Source of the DNA: Delftia tsuruhatensis NBRC 16741
GTDB lineage: Bacteria; Pseudomonadota; Gammaproteobacteria; Burkholderiales; Burkholderiaceae_C
Direction: 5' to 3'
DNA: 64,000 nt
Assembly: GCF_001571325.1 (NCBI RefSeq)
Contig: NZ_BCTO01000026.1
Span: forward strand, 60,402-124,401
Shown: in pieces, positions 44,312-51,936 of the stretch
Layout: the number at the start of each line of letters is the position of its first letter
Numbering within the stretch: position 1 is the first letter of the stretch
Made by a program: the position numbers and the translations under genes
Notes under the pieces: generated by a model
Databases searched by the model: none
What the model saw: the letters and a program-made list of their open reading frames with translations, nothing else
Told to the model about the DNA's origin: nothing

Positions 44312-45233
44312 TGACACAGTTAGTGAACTCAATTCACAGACTCCCAGCAAGCGGCTGCCGTCGTTGCAGGCCCTGCGCTGCTTCGAAGCAGCCGCCCGAC
44401 GGGAGAACTTCAGCAAGGCGGCTGAAGAGTTGCATCTGACCCACGGCGCCATCAGCCGGGCCGTGCGCCTGCTGGAAGACGATCTGGGCGTGACCCTGTT
44501 TGACCGCCGCAGCCGCCGCGTCTTCCTGACCGACGCTGGGCGCCATCTCGCACAGGCCGTGCATGAAGGCCTGGAGCGCATGCGCCAGGCGACGCAGGAG
44601 TTGCGCGCACGCGCGCGGCATGCGCGCCGCTGGGTGCTGTCCTGCGAACCCACCTTGCTGATGCGCTGGCTGATTCCGCGCTGGCCACAGTTCCAGCAAA
44701 TGCATCCCGAGCTGCAACTGCACCTGGTGGCCGGCGGTGGCCCGTTCTCGTTTGCGGACGGGATCGACCTGGCCATACGGCGCGACGATTTCGCCCTTCC
44801 CGCAGGCTGCCATGCCGAAACGCTGTTCGCAGAGCGCATAGGCCCGGTCTGCCGGCCCGATCGCCTGGCGCAATGGTGCGACCGCCACGCGCAAGAGCAC
44901 ACGCCCAGGCTGCGCGCCGATGCGCCCTTGCTGCAAAGCCGCACGCGCCCTGGCGCCTGGGCCACCTGGGCCGAGTACAGCGGCCAGCCCCAGCCCTCGG
45001 GACCGCAGCTGCAGTTCGAACATTTCTATTTCACGCTCCAGGCTGCCGTGGCCGGAATGGGCGTGGCCATAGGCCCCTGGCAACTGGTGCGCGACGACAT
45101 TGCCAGCGGCGTGCTGGCGGCGCCCATGGGCTTTGTGGAGGATGGATCGCGCTATTGCCTGCTGTCCCCTGCCCCGCCTGCACCGAATGGCGTGCACGCG
45201 CAGTTACTGCAGTGGCTGCGCTCCCAGGCCTGA
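44304..45233 (+). CDS. LysR-family regulator (GcvA-like)
   Basis: 309 aa. The N-terminal helix-turn-helix is at about 17-76 (LPSLQALRCFEAAARRENFSKAAEELHLTHGAISRAVRLLEDDLGVTLFDRRSRRVFLTDAG). The C-terminal periplasmic-binding-like effector domain follows, with GcvA-type ESLVWLH-equivalent region replaced by WVLSCEPTLLMRWLIPRW. It probably activates or represses the divergent LysE gene in response to an amino acid. The ATG at 44304 lacks a strong ribosome site. Confidence 0.92.
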   Translation: MFSDTVSELNSQTPSKRLPSLQALRCFEAAARRENFSKAAEELHLTHGAISRAVRLLEDDLGVTLFDRRSRRVFLTDAGRHLAQAVHEGLERMRQATQELRARARHARRWVLSCEPTLLMRWLIPRWPQFQQMHPELQLHLVAGGGPFSFADGIDLAIRRDDFALPAGCHAETLFAERIGPVCRPDRLAQWCDRHAQEHTPRLRADAPLLQSRTRPGAWATWAEYSGQPQPSGPQLQFEHFYFTLQAAVAGMGVAIGPWQLVRDDIASGVLAAPMGFVEDGSRYCLLSPAPPAPNGVHAQLLQWLRSQA

Positions 45234-45264
45234 GCCGGCCTGCGAACCGTACTACCCCCCAAAG

Positions 45265-45292
45265 CACAAAGGCAGCCGAAGCTGCCTTTGTG
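45265..45292. terminator. Hairpin between lysR and lpdA
   Basis: A perfect 12-base stem (45265-45276 and 45281-45292) with a CGAA loop between convergent lysR and lpdA. The A/T-rich outer arms allow termination in both directions. Confidence 0.75.
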
Positions 45293-45324
45293 TCCTTGCC
45301 CGTTCCGAAGGCCGGGCGTTGCGC

Positions 45325-47172
45325 TTACTTGCGCTGCGGCGGCAGGTCCGTGCAGGAGCCGTGCGCCACCTCGGCCGCCATGCCCAGGCTCTCGCCCAGC
45401 GTGGGGTGAGGATGGATGGTCTTGCCGATGTCCACGGCGTCGGCACCCATTTCAATGGCCAGCGCGATCTCGCCGATCATGTCGCCCGCATGCGTGCCGA
45501 CGATGCCACCGCCCAGGATGCGGCCATGGCCATGCGCCTCGGGGCTGTCGTCGAACAGCAGCTTGGTGACGCCTTCGTCGCGGCCATTGGCAATGGCGCG
45601 GCCCGATGCCGTCCAGGGGAAGACCCCCTTCTTGACCTTGATGCCCTGGGCCTTGGCCTGGTCCTCGGTCAGGCCCACCCACGCCACTTCCGGGTCGGTG
45701 TAGGCCACGCTGGGGATCACGCGGGCATTGAAGGCGCTGGCGGCCAGCTCCTTGTTGCCCTGCAGTTCACCGGCGATGACTTCGGCGGCCACATGGGCCT
45801 CGTGCACGGCCTTGTGCGCCAGCATGGGCTGGCCCACCACGTCGCCGATGGCGAAGATGTGGGGCACGTTGGTGCGCATCTGGATGTCGACTTCGATGAA
45901 ACCGCGGTCCGTGACGGCCACGCCGGCCTTCTCGGCGGCGATCTTCTTGCCGTTGGGCGTGCGGCCCACGGCCTGCAGCACCAGGTCGTAGACCTGAGGC
46001 TCGGGCACGGTGATGCCGTCCTTGGCGGGCGCGAAGCTGACCTTGATGCCTTCGGGCGTGGCTTCGGCACCCACGGTCTTGGTGTTGACCATGATGTTGT
46101 CGAAGCGCGGCGCGTTCATCTTCTGCCAGACCTTGACCAGGTCGCGGTCGGCGCCCTGCATGAGGCCGTCCATCATCTCCACCACGTCCAGGCGTGCGCC
46201 CAGCGTGGAGTAGACGGTGCCCATTTCCAGGCCGATGATGCCGCCACCCAGGATCAGCATGCGTTTGGGCACGCTGGCCAGGTCCAGCGCGCCGGTGGAG
46301 TCCACCACACGCGGGTCCTTGGGCATGAAGGGCAGGTGCACGGCCTGGCTGCCGGCGGCAATGATGGCGCGCTTGAACTGCACGATCTTCTTGCTGCCGG
46401 TCTTTTCCTGGCCGTCGCCCGTGGTCTCTTCCACCTCAAGGTGATTGGCACCGACGAAGTTGCCGTAGCCGCGCACCACGGTGACCTTGCGCATCTTGGC
46501 CATCTGGCCCAGGCCGCCGGTCAGCTTGCCGATGACCTTGTCCTTGTGTCCGCGCAACTGGTCGATGTTGACCTCGGGCGCGCCGAACTTGACGCCTGCC
46601 ACTTCCAGGTGCTTGACCTCGTCCACGACGGCCGCCACGTGCAGCAGCGCCTTCGAGGGAATGCAGCCCACGTTCAGGCAGACGCCGCCGAGGGTCTTGT
46701 AGCGCTCGACGATGACCACGTTCAGGCCCAGGTCGGCTGCGCGGAAGGCGGCAGAGTAGCCGCCAGGGCCACCGCCGAGCACGACCACGTCGCAGTCATA
46801 GTCGGCCGCGCCACCAGCGTAGCTGGCTGCCGCAGGAGCGGGGACCGGGGCCGCTGGAGCCGGCACGGCAGGTGCCGCGGCGCTGGCGGCTGCAGGAGCC
46901 GCAGCGGCAGCCTGGGGCGCAGTGGCCGCCTCGCCGGCAGCCTCCAGCGTCAGGACCACGGAGCCCTCGGCGACCTTGTCGCCGAGCTGCACCTTGAGTT
47001 CCTTGACCACGCCGGCATGGCTGGAAGGAATCTCCATGGAGGCCTTGTCGGACTCCACGGTGATCAGAGACTGATCCTTGGCGACGGTGTCACCGGGCTG
47101 GACCAGCAGTTCGATCACGCCCACTTCGGCGAAGTCGCCGATGTCGGGCACCTTGATGTCGATGATTGCCAT
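45325..47172 (-). CDS. lpdA: Dihydrolipoamide dehydrogenase (E3) with N-terminal lipoyl domain
   Basis: 615 aa. Residues 1-80 are a lipoyl domain with the lysine in ESDKASMEIPS, joined by an Ala/Pro linker (about 85-120) to a full E3: FAD motif VVVLGGGPGGYSAAFRAADLG, redox disulfide CLNVGCIPSKALL, NAD motif ILGGGIIGLEMGTVYSTLGA, and the C-terminal HPHPTLGES with the catalytic His-Glu pair. It reoxidises dihydrolipoamide of pyruvate dehydrogenase. GGAGG precedes the ATG. It is the last gene of the aceE-aceF-lpdA operon. Confidence 0.97.
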   Translation of the reverse strand: MAIIDIKVPDIGDFAEVGVIELLVQPGDTVAKDQSLITVESDKASMEIPSSHAGVVKELKVQLGDKVAEGSVVLTLEAAGEAATAPQAAAAAPAAASAAAPAVPAPAAPVPAPAAASYAGGAADYDCDVVVLGGGPGGYSAAFRAADLGLNVVIVERYKTLGGVCLNVGCIPSKALLHVAAVVDEVKHLEVAGVKFGAPEVNIDQLRGHKDKVIGKLTGGLGQMAKMRKVTVVRGYGNFVGANHLEVEETTGDGQEKTGSKKIVQFKRAIIAAGSQAVHLPFMPKDPRVVDSTGALDLASVPKRMLILGGGIIGLEMGTVYSTLGARLDVVEMMDGLMQGADRDLVKVWQKMNAPRFDNIMVNTKTVGAEATPEGIKVSFAPAKDGITVPEPQVYDLVLQAVGRTPNGKKIAAEKAGVAVTDRGFIEVDIQMRTNVPHIFAIGDVVGQPMLAHKAVHEAHVAAEVIAGELQGNKELAASAFNARVIPSVAYTDPEVAWVGLTEDQAKAQGIKVKKGVFPWTASGRAIANGRDEGVTKLLFDDSPEAHGHGRILGGGIVGTHAGDMIGEIALAIEMGADAVDIGKTIHPHPTLGESLGMAAEVAHGSCTDLPPQRK

Positions 47173-47187
47173 GTGTCGGGCCTCCGT

Positions 47188-48879
47188 TTACAGCAGGATG
47201 CGGCGGTAGTCCGCCAGCACCTGACCCAGGTAGGCGTTGAAGCGCGCGGCCGAGGCACCGTCGATGACGCGGTGGTCATAGGACAGCGACAGCGGCAGCG
47301 TCAGGCGCGGCACGAACTGCTTGCCGTCCCACACGGGCTTCATCTGGCCCTTGGACAGGCCGAGGATGGCCACTTCCGGGGCGTTGATGATGGGGGTGAA
47401 GTTCGTGCCGCCGATGCCGCCCAGCGACGAGATCGAGAAGCAGCCGCCCTGCATGTCGGCAGCGCCGAGCTTGCCGTCGCGGGCCTTCTTGGCCAGCTCG
47501 CCCATTTCCTGGCTGATCTGCAGGATGCCCTTCTTGTCGGCATCGCGCAGCACGGGCACCACCAGGCCATTGGGCGTGTCTGCCGCGAAGCCGATGTGGA
47601 AGTACTGCTTGTAGACCAGGGTGTCGCCGTCCAGCGAGGCGTTGAACTCCGGGAACTTCTTGAGCGCCGCGACCACCGCCTTGATCACGAAGGCCAGCAT
47701 GGTCACCTTGACGCCGCTCTTCTCGTTCTCCTTGTTGGTGGAGACGCGGAAAGCTTCCAGGTCGGTGATGTCGGCCTCGTCGTTGTTGGTGACGTGGGGG
47801 ATCATGACCCAGTTGCGCGACAGGTTGGCGCCGCTGATCTTCTTGATGCGCGACAGGTCCTTGCGCTCGACCGGGCCGAACTTGGCGAAGTCCACCTTGG
47901 GCCAGGGCAGCAGGTCCAGGCCGGCGCCGCCGCCGGAGCCGCCCTTGGGAGCCGCCGCAGCCTGGGCCTTGGTCTGCACGGCACCGGCCATGACGGACTT
48001 GGTGAAAGCCTGGATGTCGTCGGCCGTGATGCGGCCCTTGTTGCCCGAGCCCTTGACCTCGTCCAGCGGCACACCCAGTTCGCGGGCGAACTTGCGCACG
48101 GAGGGCGATGCATGGGGCAGCTTGCCGGTGGGCGCCACGGTGGGGTTGTGTGCAGGTGCAGCGGCAGGAGCCGATGCTGCAGCGGCAGCCACCGGAGCTG
48201 CAGCGGCCGGGGCAGCAGTTGCCGGTGCAGGGGCTGCAGCAGCAGGTGCCGGGGCCGCAGCCTGGGCTGCAGGCGCGGCAGCGCCCTGCACGCTCATCTG
48301 GCCGACCACGTCGCCCACATTGACCGTGTCGCCGATCTTGAGCGTCAGCGCCGTGATGGTGCCCGCTGCGGGCGAGGGGATCTCCATCGAGGCCTTGTCG
48401 GATTCGACAGTGAACAGCGATTGCTCTGCCGTCACGGTGTCGCCGACCTTGACCAGCATCTCGATCACGGCCACGTCCTTGAAGTCGCCGATGTCGGGAA
48501 TCTTGATATCGATCTGCGTGGCGGCGCCCGAGGCCGCAGGCGCGGCAGCGGGAGCAGCGGCCGGCGCAGATGCAGGCGCAGCAGATGCAGGCGCAGCCAC
48601 GGGAGCCGGGGCAGCAGCTGCCGGTGCCGGTGCCGCAGCGTCTGCGGTCTCGATCACGGCAATGATGCTGCCTTGCCTGACCTTGTCGCCCAGGTTCACG
48701 CGCAGCTCCTTGAGCACGCCGGCGTGGCTGGACGGAATCTCCATCGATGCCTTGTCGGACTCGACGGTGATCAGCGATTGCTCGGCCTTGATCTGGTCGC
48801 CGGCCTTGACCAGCACTTCGATCACACCGACTTCATCGAAATCGCCGATGTCCGGAACTTGAATGTCTACCAATGCCAT
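47188..48879 (-). CDS. aceF: Pyruvate dehydrogenase E2, dihydrolipoamide acetyltransferase
   Basis: 563 aa. Two lipoyl domains (about 1-80 and 118-195), each with DKASMEIPS, are joined by Ala/Pro-rich linkers. A peripheral-subunit-binding domain (about 250-290, HASPSVRKFARELGVPLDEVKGSGNKGRITADDI) and a catalytic domain with DHRVIDGASAARF follow. It transfers acetyl groups from lipoamide to CoA and forms the complex core. It lies 19 bp after aceE and 15 bp before lpdA. Confidence 0.97.
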   Translation of the reverse strand: MALVDIQVPDIGDFDEVGVIEVLVKAGDQIKAEQSLITVESDKASMEIPSSHAGVLKELRVNLGDKVRQGSIIAVIETADAAAPAPAAAAPAPVAAPASAAPASAPAAAPAAAPAASGAATQIDIKIPDIGDFKDVAVIEMLVKVGDTVTAEQSLFTVESDKASMEIPSPAAGTITALTLKIGDTVNVGDVVGQMSVQGAAAPAAQAAAPAPAAAAPAPATAAPAAAAPVAAAAASAPAAAPAHNPTVAPTGKLPHASPSVRKFARELGVPLDEVKGSGNKGRITADDIQAFTKSVMAGAVQTKAQAAAAPKGGSGGGAGLDLLPWPKVDFAKFGPVERKDLSRIKKISGANLSRNWVMIPHVTNNDEADITDLEAFRVSTNKENEKSGVKVTMLAFVIKAVVAALKKFPEFNASLDGDTLVYKQYFHIGFAADTPNGLVVPVLRDADKKGILQISQEMGELAKKARDGKLGAADMQGGCFSISSLGGIGGTNFTPIINAPEVAILGLSKGQMKPVWDGKQFVPRLTLPLSLSYDHRVIDGASAARFNAYLGQVLADYRRILL

Positions 48880-48898
48880 AGGTGTCTCCCGTTCTTAC

Positions 48899-51616
48899 TC
48901 AGGCGTGCAGCGGGTTGATCTTGTCGGCCTTGATGCCGTACTTGGCGATCGCCTCGGCCACGGTGGTGGCGTTGATCTTGCCTTCTTCGGCCAGCGCGCG
49001 CAGTGCGGCGACCACGATGTAGTGGCGGTCCACCTCGAAGTGCTCGCGCAGCTTGCGGCGGAAGTCCGAACGGCCGAAGCCGTCGGTGCCCAGCACCTTG
49101 TAGGTGCGGCCCTTGGGCATGTAGGGGCGGATCTGCTCGGCGTAGGCCTTCATGTAGTCGGTGGATGCGATCACCGGACCATTGTGCGACTGCAGCTGCT
49201 GCGTGACGAATGGCACCTTCTGCGTTTCCAGCGGATGCAGCAGGTTCCAGCGGTCGGCTTCCTGGCCGTCGCGGGTGAGTTCGTTGAAGCTGGGGCAGCT
49301 CCACACGTCGGCGGCAATGCCCCAGTCGGCCAGCAGCAGTTCCTGGGCGAAGAAGGATTCGCGCAGGATGGTGCCCGATCCCAGCAGCTGCACGCGCAGG
49401 CCGCTTTCCGGCACCTTCTGGCCGGGCTTGCACAGGTACATGCCCTTGATGATCTGCTGCTCGGTGCCGGGCGTGAGGCCGGGCATGGCGTAGTTCTCGT
49501 TGAGCAGCGTGATGTAGTAGAAGACGTTTTCCTGCTCCTGCACCATGCGGCGCAGGCCGTCCTGCATGATCACGGCGACTTCGTGGGCGAAGGTCGGGTC
49601 GTAGCTCACGCAGTTGGGAATGGTGTTGGCCAGGATGTGGCTGTGGCCGTCTTCGTGCTGCAGGCCTTCGCCGTTCAGCGTGGTGCGGCCCGAGGTGCCG
49701 CCCAGCAGGAAGCCGCGCGCCTGCATGTCGCCGGCCGCCCAGGCCAGGTCACCGATGCGCTGGAAGCCGAACATCGAGTAGTACACGTAGAACGGGATCA
49801 TGATCCGGTTGCTCGTGCTGTAGCTCGTGGCTGCCGCGATCCAGCTGCTCATGCCGCCGGCTTCGTTGATGCCTTCCTGCAGGATCTGGCCGGCCTTGTC
49901 CTCGCGGTAGTACATCACCTGGTCCTTGTCGACCGGGGTGTACTGCTGTCCAGCGGGGTTGTAGATGCCGATCTGGCGGAACAGGCCTTCCATGCCGAAG
50001 GTACGTGCCTCGTCCACCAGGATGGGCACGACGCGCGGGCCGATTTCCTTGTCGCGCAGCAGCTGCGTCAGGAATCGCACATAGGCCTGCGTGGTCGAGA
50101 TCTCACGGCCTTCGGGCGTGGCTTCGAGGATGGCCTTGAAGGTGTCCAGCGCAGGCGCCGTGAACTGCTCGCTGGCCTTGACGCGGCGGTGCGGCAGGTA
50201 GCCGCCCAGGGCCTTGCGGCGCTCGTGCAGGTAGCGCATTTCCGGCGTGTCGTCAGCCGGCTTGTAGAAAGGCAGGTCGGCGATCTGGCTGTCGGGAATC
50301 GGGATGTTGAAGCGGTCGCGGAAGGCCTTGATGTCCTCGTCGCCCAGCTTCTTGGTCTGGTGAACGGTGTTCTTGCCTTCACCGATCTTGCCCATGCCGA
50401 AGCCCTTGACGGTCTTGACCAGCAGCACGGTGGGCTGGCCCTTGTGCGAGTTGGCCGCATGGAAGGCCGCATAGACCTTCTGCGAATCGTGGCCGCCGCG
50501 GCGCAGGTTCCAGATCTCGTCGTCGCTCATGTGCTCGACCATCTTCAGCGCGCGCGGATCGCGGCCGAAGAAGTTCTTGCGCACGTAGGCGCCGTCATTG
50601 GCCTTGAACGACTGGTAGTCACCGTCGTTGCACTCGGCCATGATCTTCTTGAGCACGCCGTCCTTGTCCTTGGCCAGCAGCTCGTCCCAGCCCTTGCCCC
50701 ACAGCAGCTTGATGACGTTCCAGCCGGAGCCGCGGAACTCGCCCTCGAGTTCCTGGATGATCTTGCCGTTGCCGCGCACCGGACCGTCCAGGCGCTGCAG
50801 GTTGCAGTTGATCACGAAGATCAGGTTGTCCAGCTTTTCGCGGGCGGCCAGGGAGATCGCGCCCAGCGACTCGACCTCGTCCATTTCCCCGTCGCCGCAG
50901 AAGACCCAGACCTTGCGGTTTTCGGTGTCGGCAATGCCGCGGGCGTGCAGGTACTTGAGGAAGCGCGCCTGGTAGATGGCCATCAGCGGGCCCAGGCCCA
51001 TGGACACCGTGGGGAACTGCCAGAACTCGGGCATCAGCTTGGGGTGCGGGTAGCTGGACAGGCCCTTGCCGTCCACTTCCTGGCGGAAGTTCAGCAGCTG
51101 CTCTTCGGAGATGCGGCCTTCCAGATAGGCGCGGGCATAGATGCCGGGCGAGACGTGGCCCTGGATGTACAGGCAGTCGCCACCGTGGTTTTCGTTTTCG
51201 GCGTGCCAGAAGTGGTTGAAGCCGGCCGCAAACATGTTGGCCAGCGAAGCGAAGGAGCCGATGTGGCCACCCAGGTCACCGCCTTCGGGTGGGTGCAGGC
51301 GGTTGGCCTTGACCACCATGGCCATGGCGTTCCAGCGCATGTAGGCGCGCAGGCGGCCTTCGATTTCCAGGTTGCCGGGACAGCGCGCTTCCTGCGAGGC
51401 CTCGATGGTGTTCACGTAGCCGGTGTTGGCCGAGAAGGGCATGTCCACGCTGTTCTGGCGTGCATGTTCGAGCAGGTCCTCGATCAGCTTGTGCGCATAT
51501 TCGGCGCCTTCACGGTCGATGACGGCCGACAGTGCGTCCATCCATTCGCGCGATTCTTGTTGGTCCAGGCCGGCGGGAACGCCTGCATTGCCTTGCGGGT
51601 CAGTCTGAGCTGTCAT
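48899..51616 (-). CDS. aceE: Pyruvate dehydrogenase E1 component (homodimeric)
   Basis: 905 aa, the homodimeric bacterial type. The thiamine diphosphate motif GDGEMDEVES...NLIFVINCNLQ is present, together with HLHPPEGGDLGGHIGSFAS, ARAYLEGRISEEQLLNFRQEV and VLGTDGFGRSDFRRKLREHFEVDRHYI. It decarboxylates pyruvate and acetylates lipoamide of E2. AAGGAGAC lies seven bases before the ATG. First gene of the pdh operon; the promoter region faces a FixL/FixJ-like pair. Confidence 0.98.
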   Translation of the reverse strand: MTAQTDPQGNAGVPAGLDQQESREWMDALSAVIDREGAEYAHKLIEDLLEHARQNSVDMPFSANTGYVNTIEASQEARCPGNLEIEGRLRAYMRWNAMAMVVKANRLHPPEGGDLGGHIGSFASLANMFAAGFNHFWHAENENHGGDCLYIQGHVSPGIYARAYLEGRISEEQLLNFRQEVDGKGLSSYPHPKLMPEFWQFPTVSMGLGPLMAIYQARFLKYLHARGIADTENRKVWVFCGDGEMDEVESLGAISLAAREKLDNLIFVINCNLQRLDGPVRGNGKIIQELEGEFRGSGWNVIKLLWGKGWDELLAKDKDGVLKKIMAECNDGDYQSFKANDGAYVRKNFFGRDPRALKMVEHMSDDEIWNLRRGGHDSQKVYAAFHAANSHKGQPTVLLVKTVKGFGMGKIGEGKNTVHQTKKLGDEDIKAFRDRFNIPIPDSQIADLPFYKPADDTPEMRYLHERRKALGGYLPHRRVKASEQFTAPALDTFKAILEATPEGREISTTQAYVRFLTQLLRDKEIGPRVVPILVDEARTFGMEGLFRQIGIYNPAGQQYTPVDKDQVMYYREDKAGQILQEGINEAGGMSSWIAAATSYSTSNRIMIPFYVYYSMFGFQRIGDLAWAAGDMQARGFLLGGTSGRTTLNGEGLQHEDGHSHILANTIPNCVSYDPTFAHEVAVIMQDGLRRMVQEQENVFYYITLLNENYAMPGLTPGTEQQIIKGMYLCKPGQKVPESGLRVQLLGSGTILRESFFAQELLLADWGIAADVWSCPSFNELTRDGQEADRWNLLHPLETQKVPFVTQQLQSHNGPVIASTDYMKAYAEQIRPYMPKGRTYKVLGTDGFGRSDFRRKLREHFEVDRHYIVVAALRALAEEGKINATTVAEAIAKYGIKADKINPLHA

Positions 51617-51936
51617 GGGAATGTCTCCTTGCAGAAGGTAGCGTCTTGGGGTCGAACCAGTGAGCGGCGCAGCGCGCCATCGCAGGCGGGTAGTTCACCA
51701 CGCCTTGCGCGGCACAGACCCTGTCTGGCGAACTTGAAGATACCGATTCACTGCCTCAATGCTCGGCGAGTGTCGCATACTTTTTTCGAATTTCAAATGG
51801 TGCTTTTTGATTTCATAATTTGAAATTTTGCTGCAAACGCACATACAGTGAAGACCCCAAAGAACGTCGCCGAAGCGCCTGCGTGGCGACTCCAATACTC
51901 CTTAAAAACAGTCAGACTCTCCCCTACACTGGGCGC
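51617..51936. other. Divergent control region between aceE and the sensor kinase gene
   Basis: 320 bp, GC-rich near aceE and AT-rich from about 51775 to 51850. It holds the inverted repeat at 51789-51827 and must carry promoters for both directions. No gene is present. Confidence 0.6.
51789..51827. promoter_or_regulatory. 10-bp inverted repeat in the aceE/kinase control region
   Basis: AATTTCAAAT at 51789-51798 and ATTTGAAATT at 51818-51827 pair perfectly across 19 bp. The element lies in an AT-rich island between the pyruvate dehydrogenase operon and the divergent two-component genes. It may be a binding site for the FixJ-like regulator or another factor; a cruciform is also possible. Confidence 0.45.

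Noticed and set aside
45100..48918. 1272-codon plus-strand frame opposite lpdA and aceF
   Set aside because: The translation is repetitive and mirrors the Ala/Pro linkers of the lipoyl proteins on the other strand.
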